In this document: positions 7,713 to 17,020 of the stretch, piece after piece
Layout of the letters: each line of letters opens with the position of its first letter
Numbering within the stretch: the stretch's first letter is position 1
NCBI GenBank assembly: GCA_938005675.1
Contig: CALKXH010000102.1
Location: forward strand, 1 to 37,877
DNA length: 37,877 bases
Reading direction: 5' to 3'
Source of the DNA: an uncultured Anaerolineae bacterium
Lineage (GTDB): Bacteria > Chloroflexota > Anaerolineae > Aggregatilineales > UBA2796
The notes under the pieces: model-generated
Databases searched by the model: none
What the model saw: the letters and a program-made list of their open reading frames with translations, nothing else
What the model was told of the DNA's origin: nothing
Made by a program: the position numbers and the translations under genes

Positions 7713-8833
7713 ACGACTCGGTGCGGCTGTGGCGCGTCCTGATCAAGGCGGCAGCGCTCTTCATCCTGTTCAACATAGTCTGGTACGTTGCGCAGCCGCT
7801 CGGTGGGCTCAATCGGCTGAGCGTCTACGGGGCGCTCTTCCCCCCGCGCGAGCGCTTCCCTTTCGCCGAGTTCCCTGAGGCGTCTTACGCCGTGACCGTC
7901 AACAGCCTTGAGCAGCTCTTCGCCTCGCATCGCGTGGCGCGCCCGAAGGCGACGGACGAGTTCCGCGTGGTCATGCTGGGCGACTCGGCGATCTGGGGCT
8001 ACCTGTTGCGCGCCGATCAGAGCCAAGCCGCCTGCATCAACGCGCTCGATCTGCATACAGCCGACGGGCGGCGCGTGCGCGCCTACAACTTGGGCTATCC
8101 CACCCTGACCGTCATCAAGGATTTCCTGATCTTGCGGCGCGCCCTCGCCCACGCGCCCGATTTGATCATCTGGTCGACCTCGCTTGCCTCGCTGTATCCC
8201 TCCGATCAGCTCGACTTTCCGCTGATCTTGGCGCACCGCGAGGAGGTCTCCGAGCTGCAAGCGCAGTACGCCTTCAAACTCGATCAGTATCCCCTGCCGC
8301 CGCGCCCTTGGCAGGAGCGCACCTTCTTCGCTCAGCGCCGCGACCTCGCCGACTGGCTGCGCCATCAGCTCTACGCACCCGCTTGGGCGAGCACGCGCCT
8401 CGATCACGTCTTGCCGCGCTTCATCGCGCCGCATCCGGTCAATTTGATCCCCGACGACAACGTCCTCTCGGTCAACGTGCTGCGCCTGCGCGAGGCGGGC
8501 AAGATCGCGCCCGAAGACCTGAACTTCGACGTGCTGAAGGCGGGCGTCGACCTCGCGGCGGCGCAAGGCGTGCCGACCGTCCTCATCAATGAGCCGATCT
8601 ATCGCAACGAAGCGCATCCCTTGCGCTACAACACCTACTATCCGCGTTGGGCGTACGATGGCTACCGCGCCGCCTTTGAGGCGGTCGCCCAGCGCGAGGG
8701 CTGGCGCTACCTAGACCTGTGGGACGCCGCCCCGCCCGATCAGTTCACCGATACCGACTTCCACCTGACCGCCGCCGCCAACTGCGCCTACGCCGCGTTG
8801 CTCATCACGACGATCCTCGCCGAGCTGCCCTGA
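7709..8833 (+). CDS. SGNH/GDSL-type hydrolase, likely partner of MBOAT acyltransferase
   Basis: 374 residues from the ATG at 7709, which overlaps the MBOAT stop as ATGA; the longer upstream extension of this frame is antisense-like and rejected. An N-terminal signal anchor lies at about 11-30. The SGNH block I is VVMLGDSAIWGYLL (GDS at 91-93, Ser93 the likely nucleophile), and the C-terminal block DTDFHLTAAAN supplies Asp350 and His352. In AlgX/AlgJ/PatB-type systems such proteins pass the acyl group from the MBOAT protein to the sugar outside the cell. The family also contains simple esterases, so transferase versus hydrolase activity is not settled by sequence. Confidence 0.85.
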   Translation: MNDSVRLWRVLIKAAALFILFNIVWYVAQPLGGLNRLSVYGALFPPRERFPFAEFPEASYAVTVNSLEQLFASHRVARPKATDEFRVVMLGDSAIWGYLLRADQSQAACINALDLHTADGRRVRAYNLGYPTLTVIKDFLILRRALAHAPDLIIWSTSLASLYPSDQLDFPLILAHREEVSELQAQYAFKLDQYPLPPRPWQERTFFAQRRDLADWLRHQLYAPAWASTRLDHVLPRFIAPHPVNLIPDDNVLSVNVLRLREAGKIAPEDLNFDVLKAGVDLAAAQGVPTVLINEPIYRNEAHPLRYNTYYPRWAYDGYRAAFEAVAQREGWRYLDLWDAAPPDQFTDTDFHLTAAANCAYAALLITTILAELP

Positions 8834-8872
8834 ACTTGCGGCTTGCGTTCCGCCGCCGCCTGCGCTAGACTC

Positions 8873-8886
8873 AGAACGAATGTTCT
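8873..8886. promoter_or_regulatory. LexA/DinR-like box upstream of gyrA
   Basis: AGAACGAATGTTCT is a perfect inverted repeat (AGAAC, 4-base spacer, GTTCT). It contains the GAAC-N4-GTTC core of the SOS box used by Gram-positive-type LexA. It ends one base before the TTGACA -35 box of the gyrA promoter, a position where a repressor could act. Confidence 0.5.
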
Positions 8887-8887
8887 T

Positions 8888-8917
8888 TTGACAGCTGCAG
8901 CGTAGCTACCTTATCAT
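8888..8917 (+). promoter_or_regulatory. Sigma-70-type promoter of gyrA
   Basis: TTGACA at 8888-8893 is a perfect -35. TATCAT at 8912-8917 (18-base spacer) or TTATCA at 8911 (17 bases) serves as the -10. The predicted start near 8923 leaves about 34 bases of leader before the GTG at 8957. Confidence 0.7.
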
Positions 8918-8956
8918 TCAGTCCGTTTGTGATCGCAAAGACGTGAGAAAAAAGCC

Positions 8957-11445
<2,489 letters not shown>

Positions 11446-11449
<4 letters not shown>

Positions 11450-12162
11450 AGCGGCTTCTTAGCGGGCGCGCCCGGCTTGCGCGGATAAGCGCGCGGCGTG
11501 GGCGCGACTTTCTGGATCAGCACGAGATGGTGCAGCTCCGCCACGGCGGGCAGCTGAATCGGCACGATGCGCGCGACCTGCCCGCCCAAAATGCGCAGGG
11601 CGTTAGCCGCCTCGGCGGTCTCGCGGGCGGCGCTCTCGCCTTTCATCGCCACACACAGCCCGCCGACGCGCGCCAAAGGCAGCAGGTACTCCATCAGGAC
11701 GGGCATGTGCGCCACAGCGCGCGCCACGACGAAATCATAGCGCTCGCGCTGATCGGGCATCTGACCCGCCTCCTCGGCGCGCGCGTTCAGGAGCTGCACG
11801 TCGGCGAGAGCCAAGACGCCCGCCAAGTGCTGCAAAAAGGCGATCTTCTTGCCGGTTGCCTCCAAGAGGGTCAGGCGCAGGTCGGGGCGGACGATTTTGA
11901 GCGGCACGCCGGGGAAGCCGCCGCCCGTGCCGACGTCGATCAGGCGCGCGCCCAGCGGGATATCCAGTGCGCTCAAGAGCGAGAGCGAGTCGAGGAAGTG
12001 GCGTATCTCGACCGCCTCGACGTCGGTGATGGCGGTCAGGTTGGCGCGGCTTTTGTTCCACGCCTCCAGCTCGGCGGCGTAGCGAGCAAACTGAGCTTGC
12101 TGCGCCGCTGAGAGCGTCAAGCCGAATAAGCGCTGCGCGTGTGCCGCCAAACGCTCAGACAT
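11446..12162 (-). CDS. rsmG: 16S rRNA (guanine-N7) methyltransferase RsmG
   Basis: 238 residues. The GidB/RsmG pattern is complete: [33 protein letters not shown], the SAM-binding [40 protein letters not shown], and [22 protein letters not shown]. It methylates G527 of 16S rRNA. A Lys/Pro-rich tail of about 15 residues ([19 protein letters not shown]) is typical of the family in this group. It lies 2 bases after the stop of the TPR gene, so the two are almost certainly co-transcribed, and it converges on gyrA with overlapping stop codons. Confidence 0.95.
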
Positions 12163-12164
12163 GA

Positions 12165-13475
12165 CTAGGATTGGCTCTGGGCGGCGGCGTTCAGCACTCT
12201 AGCCACCAACGGCGCGCTGCAGAAGGTCTCGCGCAGCTGCAAGTCGCCGATGCTCTGGGCGATTTGATTGAGAATATCGGCGGCGATGCTGTAGTGCATG
12301 GCGGCGGTCTCAGGCTGCGTTTGGCTGAAGGCATCGGCTAGGGCGGCGTGAGCGCGCCAGATCAGCGCCCGATCCGATAGCCCCTGCGACTCGACGAATG
12401 CCTCGTGGAAGTACTCTTGAGCCTTGCTGGCATCGCCCGCAGCGAGGGCGCAATAGCCCAGCACCAGCTCGGCGCGCAGCAGATGGCGCTTCGCGCCGCG
12501 CGCTTGCGCTAGGGTGAGCAGCTCAAGGGCGACCGACTCGGCTTGGGTGTAATCGGCTAATTGCCAATGAGCTTCGGCGAGGCTGGCGAGCGCCTGCAGC
12601 AAGTTATCCATCTCGCCTTTCTCGTTGGCGAGCTGAACAGCGCGTTGCAAGTACGCCAAGCCCTCCTCAACGCGCCCGGTCGCCACCAGATCGACGCCCA
12701 AGTTGCGGGCGATATCGCTGGTCACCTTGCCTTCCAGCAGATCGCTGGCGCGTTGATGGTAGAAGAGCGCCGTGCGCATGGCGTAGAGGTTTTGATATGC
12801 CTCGCCGGTGTTGCTGCAGATGACGCTCAAGCCGAAGCGCTCATCCAACGACTCGTAAAGCTGAATGGCGCGCAGCCAATGGACGATGGCTTGGTAGTAA
12901 TCGCCCAAGTAGGTGTAGCCGATGCCGAGCGTGTTGAGGGTGCGGGCGCGCCCCTCAGGGTTATCGATGCGCTCGAAGAGCGCCAGCGCCTGCTGCGCCG
13001 TTGAGATAGCCCGTTCCACCTCGCCGGAGAGCCACAACACATCGGCGCGGAAGCGCAGGACGGTCGCCAAGCCGAGCGCGTAGCCGCAGCTCTGGGCAAG
13101 GCTGGCGCCTTCGTCTAAGGCGCGCAGGGCTTGGGGATAGTCGCCGCGCCGATAGCACATGCGCGCCCACAGCGCCAAGTTTTCCACTTTGCCCTCGGGG
13201 CGCTTGGTGGCGTTCGCCCATTCCTCAAGGACGCGCTCCATCTCAGCGAAGTCCGTCCGCCGATCGTGGCATTCCGCCATGCGCTTGTAGGCGCGATCCA
13301 AGATCGCCGCCCAGCGCGGCTCGCGCTCAAGGTTTTGCTGAGCGAGCTGAAGGGCATCTTGGGCGTGCGCCAACGCCTCAGGGTATTGCGTCGCGCGGTA
13401 AGCGGCGGTGGCGCGCGTCAGGAACACTTCGGCGCGCCCATAATCATCGGTCGGTTGTGAAGTCTTTCGGAGCAT
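12165..13475 (-). CDS. Tetratricopeptide (TPR) repeat protein
   Basis: 436 residues from the ATG at 13475-13473, chosen for the strong GGAGGTGA site about 8 bases upstream; the frame continues 18 codons further without a comparable site. The protein is all-helical with many 34-40-residue TPR-like units, for example ARTLNTLGIGYTYLGDYYQAIVHWLRAIQLYE and SVICSNTGEAYQNLYAMRTALFYHQRA. There is no signal peptide, DNA-binding domain or enzymatic domain, so it should act as a cytoplasmic protein-binding scaffold. The partner is unknown. rsmG follows after 2 bases. Confidence 0.82.
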   Translation of the reverse strand: MLRKTSQPTDDYGRAEVFLTRATAAYRATQYPEALAHAQDALQLAQQNLEREPRWAAILDRAYKRMAECHDRRTDFAEMERVLEEWANATKRPEGKVENLALWARMCYRRGDYPQALRALDEGASLAQSCGYALGLATVLRFRADVLWLSGEVERAISTAQQALALFERIDNPEGRARTLNTLGIGYTYLGDYYQAIVHWLRAIQLYESLDERFGLSVICSNTGEAYQNLYAMRTALFYHQRASDLLEGKVTSDIARNLGVDLVATGRVEEGLAYLQRAVQLANEKGEMDNLLQALASLAEAHWQLADYTQAESVALELLTLAQARGAKRHLLRAELVLGYCALAAGDASKAQEYFHEAFVESQGLSDRALIWRAHAALADAFSQTQPETAAMHYSIAADILNQIAQSIGDLQLRETFCSAPLVARVLNAAAQSQS

Positions 13476-13507
13476 GGCAAGCTCACCTCCACTTATTTGT
13501 GAAGTGA

Positions 13508-13536
13508 ATTGTGACGAGTGAAACTTCACAGGGCAA
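13508..13536 (-). promoter_or_regulatory. Probable promoter with dyad for the TPR-rsmG operon
   Basis: On the minus strand TTGCCC (13536-13531) and CACAAT (13513-13508) are separated by 17 bases. The spacer holds a dyad GTGAA-AC-TTCAC (13518-13529), and GTGA recurs at 13499, 13504, 13511 and 13518. This could be a regulator site, but the boxes are only moderate matches. Confidence 0.35.
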
Positions 13537-13616
13537 GCCTCTCACGGAAGAAATCGATCAGTAAGTTTGACAAACTCATCGGAGGCGCTTGCCATCAGCG
13601 ATATCTTTCCCCTCAC

Positions 13617-14126
13617 TCAAGCTTTGTGATAGCTCTGGACGGCGCTGACGTGCACAAAAGCCAGCTGAGTCGCCGGGATGATGCCCTGCCGCGCCTGAAA
13701 GAGCGTATAAATGCGCGCATTGCTGACTGGCAAAAGCTGCGCTGTCGAGGCTTCCACAAAGTCTTGAAGGCGCACATCGGGTGACACATGCCAGCGCCCC
13801 ATGATGGCGTACTGCTGGGTGTAGAGCATGAGCGACTCGGTGCGCGAGGATAGCACAACGCCCGAAGGCGGGGCGCTCTCCAGCGCCAAGACTTGAATGG
13901 CGCGCTTCATGATGAGAATTTCAGGCTGCATCATCTGAGCGGCGGGGTTGGTGGCGTGCACGCCCAGCACAGCCGCATTGGTGATGGTCAGCGTCGATCG
14001 CTGCGTATCGTTGATGAAGGTCAGGAAGGTGCCGACGACGGGCATCGCTCCCCGTATTTGAAAAGCGGCGGTCAAGATTGCTACGTTGACATTGACTTGT
14101 TCTGGTCCGCGCAAGGAAGCGCTCAT
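13617..14126 (-). CDS. Hypothetical protein with two internal repeats
   Basis: 169 residues from the ATG at 14126-14124, preceded by an AGGAGAG ribosome site. I do not recognise the family with certainty; a DUF6812-like fold is possible. The two halves resemble each other. Residues about 13-75 contain VNVAILTAAFQIRGAMPVV-TFLTFIND-STLTITNAAVLGV, and residues about 98-165 contain LMLYTQQYAIMGRWHVSP-RLQDFVEA-AQLLPVSNARIYTLF. Each half alternates beta-strand-like stretches, so it may be an intramolecular dimer. There is no signal peptide or membrane segment. It is transcribed away from the coiled-coil gene, with overlapping promoters between them. Confidence 0.6.
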   Translation of the reverse strand: MSASLRGPEQVNVNVAILTAAFQIRGAMPVVGTFLTFINDTQRSTLTITNAAVLGVHATNPAAQMMQPEILIMKRAIQVLALESAPPSGVVLSSRTESLMLYTQQYAIMGRWHVSPDVRLQDFVEASTAQLLPVSNARIYTLFQARQGIIPATQLAFVHVSAVQSYHKA

Positions 14127-14162
14127 AGCCTCTCTCCTGAATCGATGCGCCAAGCAAGCATC

Positions 14163-14212
14163 ATTATAGCGCACTGCGCACCTTGCCAAGCCCGCGCAAG
14201 GGATGGTATAGT
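14163..14212. promoter_or_regulatory. Overlapping divergent promoters sharing the -35 region
   Basis: Rightward: TTGCCA (14183-14188), 18-base spacer, TATAGT (14207-14212), for the coiled-coil gene at 14254. Leftward: TTGGCA (14189-14184), 15-base spacer, perfect TATAAT (14168-14163), for the hypothetical gene starting at 14126. Both -35 boxes lie within the odd palindrome CTTGCCAAG, so polymerase could occupy only one at a time. Confidence 0.5.
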
Positions 14213-14253
14213 TGCCACATGGCTGAACGCGGCATCCTGGAGGGGCTTAGCGT

Positions 14254-15504
14254 ATGGATATCAATCAACTTTCTCGAATGATCGAGTGGCTGGATGAGGA
14301 ACGCCGCCGCGATAAGGCGAAGATCGTCAAGCTGGAAGAACAGCTGCTGCAACAGCGCGACTACGCCGAGGGCATGGCGCGTCGCCTCAACGCCCTTGAG
14401 AGCGAATTGGCGGCTGCGCGGGCGGCTTTTTTGCCCGTCGGGCGCGATAACGAGATCATCGAGCACCTGCGCGGCGAGATTCAGCAGCAAATTGAGGCGC
14501 TAGAGGCGAAGCGCATCCTTGCCGAGCGCGAGGCGGAGCGCCGCGCCGAAAACGCCCGCGAGCTGCTCGCCCGCCCCATCCGCGAGCTGAGCGAGCGCCT
14601 TGATCGCTTCGAGCGCATCAGCGATGAACTCGCCGCCTTCCGCGTCGAGCGCGACCGACTCGCCAACGCCATCGCCGCCCTGACTCAGCGCATGGAAGAC
14701 GTCACCAAGATGCTCGAAGAGCCTGAGCGCCGCATCGCCTTCCTCGAAGAGCAGCGCCGCCAAGATACACGCCGCCTCTCCGAAATTCAAAGCGAGCTGC
14801 CTGAGCTGCAAAAACAGGTCGACTCGCTGCGCCCGAAGCTCGATCTGCTCGAATCGTTGGCGCTGCGCAACGAGAAGCTGATCCTTGAAATCCAGTCCGC
14901 CGACCGCGAACGGCGCGAGCAGACTCAACAGTTCATCGATCAGCAGACTATGTTGGCGCATCAGCGCGATGCCCGCATCGAGGAGCTGAACCGCGCTTTC
15001 GCCGCCTACGATGAAGAGATGCGCCGCCGCATCGAGCGCTTTGAGACTTGGGCAGAGGCATACCGCCAGATGAAAAAGATCATCGAGGACTTCGAGCGCA
15101 TCGGCGAGCGCCTTGAGCGGCGCATCGGCGAGGTGGCGGAGATGCAACGCCTCGCTGAAGAGCGCTTCCGCCAAGAATGGAACGACTGGACAGCTGAAGA
15201 TCAGCGTCGTTTCCGCCAATTCACGCTCGCCAACGACGAGGCGTGGCGCGCCCACACCAAAGAATTCGAGGCGTTCCGCGCCAAAGTCAACGAGGCAGTC
15301 GCCCTGTTCGTGCCGATTCAAGATAGCCTAGAGCGCTTGTGGCGCTTGCAACGCGCCCAAGCTGAGCTGTTCCAAGAGCGCTTCAAGGCGCTGCTGGCTG
15401 AACACGAGCCAAACGCAGGGAGCGCCAATCCGCGCAGCACGCCCAGCAACGGCATCCGCGCCTCACAGACCGTGCGCGCCGTCTCTGACTCGTCGAGCAG
15501 CTAG
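14254..15504 (+). CDS. Long coiled-coil protein, unknown function
   Basis: 416 residues, starting MDINQLSRMIEWLDEERRRD after a GGAGGGG ribosome site. Nearly the whole chain (about 5-385) is charged and heptad-like, rich in Glu, Arg, Leu and Gln, and reads as one or a few long coiled coils. The last 30 residues are Ser/Pro/Asn-rich and probably disordered. There is no signal peptide, membrane segment or SMC-type ATPase head. Such proteins often act as spacers or scaffolds in the cytoplasm; nothing here names a partner. It is monocistronic between a divergent promoter and a strong hairpin. Confidence 0.72.
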   Translation: MDINQLSRMIEWLDEERRRDKAKIVKLEEQLLQQRDYAEGMARRLNALESELAAARAAFLPVGRDNEIIEHLRGEIQQQIEALEAKRILAEREAERRAENARELLARPIRELSERLDRFERISDELAAFRVERDRLANAIAALTQRMEDVTKMLEEPERRIAFLEEQRRQDTRRLSEIQSELPELQKQVDSLRPKLDLLESLALRNEKLILEIQSADRERREQTQQFIDQQTMLAHQRDARIEELNRAFAAYDEEMRRRIERFETWAEAYRQMKKIIEDFERIGERLERRIGEVAEMQRLAEERFRQEWNDWTAEDQRRFRQFTLANDEAWRAHTKEFEAFRAKVNEAVALFVPIQDSLERLWRLQRAQAELFQERFKALLAEHEPNAGSANPRSTPSNGIRASQTVRAVSDSSSS

Positions 15505-15552
15505 TTCTAGGGATGGTTGCGCCTCTCCTCGCCATCTCAGTAGATTCGCCGT

Positions 15553-15584
15553 AGGCGGCGGTCTGAAGCCTCAGACCGCCGCCT
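15553..15584. terminator. Bidirectional hairpin between convergent genes
   Basis: A perfect 14-bp stem: AGGCGGCGGTCTGA (15553-15566), loop AGCC, TCAGACCGCCGCCT (15571-15584). It lies between the end of the coiled-coil gene and the end of the convergent acyl-CoA dehydrogenase gene. There is no T tract on either side, so it may act by stalling polymerase or by protecting 3' ends. Confidence 0.7.
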
Positions 15585-15591
15585 CGTAGCC

Positions 15592-16782
15592 CTAGACGAT
15601 GGCTGAGATGCCGGTGATCTCGCGCCCGACCACTAGCGTGTTGATCTCGTTGGTGCCTTCGTAGGTGTAGACGGCTTCCATGTCCACGAAGTGGCGCGCC
15701 ACGTGATTTTCGAGCAGGATGCCGTTGCCGCCCATGATCTCGCGCCCTAGCGCCACCACCCGCCGCGCCGCCATCGCGTTATGCACTTTGGCGAGGCTCG
15801 CCTGCCCGTCGGTCAGCTTGCCCTCATCCGCCAGCTGGCTCAGGCGCAAGGTGAACAGCTGCATGGCGGTGATCTCGCCCAGCATCTGCACCAGCTTATC
15901 CTGAATCATCTGGAAGCCCGCAATCGGCTTGCCGAAGACCACGCGCTGCTTGGCGTAGGCGAGGGCGTACTCATAGGCTGCCATCGCCGCGCCGACCGCC
16001 TCCCACGCCACGCCGACGCGCGTGACCATCAGCACCTTTGCCACGTCGCGGAAGCTGTTGCAGCGCTCCAGGCGGTTCGCCGACGGCACGACCACGTTTT
16101 CCAGCTTGATATCGGCGTTGATGATGGCGCGCTTGGCGATCTTGCCTTCAATCGGCGTGGCGGTGTAGCCCGCCATCTTCTTCGGCTCGACCACGAAGGC
16201 GTTGACCTGATCGGTCTCAGTGTTGCGGGCGAAGATGATGGCGAGATCAGCCATCGTCGCGTTGCCGATCCAGCGCTTGGCGCCGTTGAGGACGTAGTGA
16301 TCGCCCTGGCGCACGGCGGTAGTCAGCGGGCGCGCCGCGTTCGAGCCGCCTTGCGGCTCGGTCAGCCCGAAGCAGCCCAGCAGCTCCATGCGCGCCATGG
16401 CGGGCAGCCAGCGCTCTTTCTGCTCATCGCTGCCCAGCAGATCGATGCTGCCCATCGCCAAGCCGCTGTGGACGCCGAAAAAGGTGCTGATGCTGGCATC
16501 GCCGCGCGCGAACTCCATCGCCATCACGCCCATCGCCACCTGCGAGAGTCCGCGGCAGCCGTAGCCCTTGATGGTCGCGCCCGCCAAACCGAGCGCCGCC
16601 AACTTCGGGATGATCTCGACGGGGAACTCGGCGCGCTCCCAGTACGAGTTGATGATCGGCTCAACTTCGCGCGCCATGAACTCCCGCACAAGGTAGCGCA
16701 CTTCGCGCTCTTCGGGCGTCAGCAGCTCGTCGAGGCGGTAGAAGTCAACAGCGCTCAAGGTGGTAGGCAGTACCTCAGCCAT
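15592..16782 (-). CDS. Acyl-CoA dehydrogenase family protein (glutaryl-CoA dehydrogenase-like)
   Basis: 396 residues, cytoplasmic FAD enzyme that forms an alpha-beta double bond in acyl-CoA. Seen: GCFGLTEPQGGSNAA (flavin contact), YVLNGAKRWIGNATMADLAIIFAR, the middle beta-domain, VAWEAVGAAMAAYEYALAYAKQRVVFGKPIAGFQMIQDKLVQM, and the catalytic Glu375 in AVYTYEGTNEINTLVVGREITGI. The YEGT-Glu position and the GREITGI ending resemble glutaryl-CoA dehydrogenase and the plant ACX4 oxidase group more than the medium-chain type; the substrate is not decided. It is monocistronic, with a dyad operator candidate overlapping its -10 box. Confidence 0.9.
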   Translation of the reverse strand: MAEVLPTTLSAVDFYRLDELLTPEEREVRYLVREFMAREVEPIINSYWERAEFPVEIIPKLAALGLAGATIKGYGCRGLSQVAMGVMAMEFARGDASISTFFGVHSGLAMGSIDLLGSDEQKERWLPAMARMELLGCFGLTEPQGGSNAARPLTTAVRQGDHYVLNGAKRWIGNATMADLAIIFARNTETDQVNAFVVEPKKMAGYTATPIEGKIAKRAIINADIKLENVVVPSANRLERCNSFRDVAKVLMVTRVGVAWEAVGAAMAAYEYALAYAKQRVVFGKPIAGFQMIQDKLVQMLGEITAMQLFTLRLSQLADEGKLTDGQASLAKVHNAMAARRVVALGREIMGGNGILLENHVARHFVDMEAVYTYEGTNEINTLVVGREITGISAIV

Positions 16783-16801
16783 AGATAGTCCCTCACTTGA
16801 A

Positions 16802-16824
16802 AATCAAATGCCCGTTTGATTATA
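16802..16824 (-). promoter_or_regulatory. -10 box and dyad operator upstream of the acyl-CoA dehydrogenase
   Basis: On the minus strand TATAAT (16824-16819) is a perfect -10. Overlapping and just downstream is the inverted repeat AATCAAA-TGCCCG-TTTGATT (16802-16821, 7-bp arms). A repressor bound there would block transcription start. TetR- and GntR-type regulators often control fatty acyl-CoA genes this way, but none is encoded nearby. No good -35 is visible. Confidence 0.5.
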
Positions 16825-16945
16825 AGTTTAGAGCAAAGCAGCGCGCTTGACAAGTCCGCCGAAAGTGCCTTAAGCTTCCGCTCATCCTGTCAGGCTCGGC
16901 GCGGCTGTGAGCAGAAAATCGAGCGCCGAAAATTCTCAAGGTCTG

Positions 16946-16975
16946 TTAACCATGTTGTGCTATAACCTGTATAAG
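16946..16975 (+). promoter_or_regulatory. Probable promoter of the MacA-like operon
   Basis: TTAACC (16946-16951), 18-base spacer, TATAAG (16970-16975); an alternative -10, TATAAC, lies at 16961. The predicted start falls about 40 bases before the ATG at 17021. The -10 is good and the -35 weak. Confidence 0.4.
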
Positions 16976-17020
16976 ATCAGACAAGTACGCTGAGATACTC
17001 AGACGGAGTCGCATACGCCC

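Noticed and set aside
13564-13576. TTGACA-containing palindrome AGTTTGACAAACT
   Set aside because: No matching -10 and no plus-strand gene follows; a chance dyad is as likely as an operator.
15781-16788. Plus-strand 335-codon open frame
   Set aside because: It is the antisense of the acyl-CoA dehydrogenase, which has all family motifs. The open frame results from high GC codon bias.
16896-16929. TCGGCGC ... GCGCCGA hairpin before the MacA-like gene
   Set aside because: Only 7 pairs with a 20-base loop in GC-rich DNA, no T tract, and upstream of the probable promoter.
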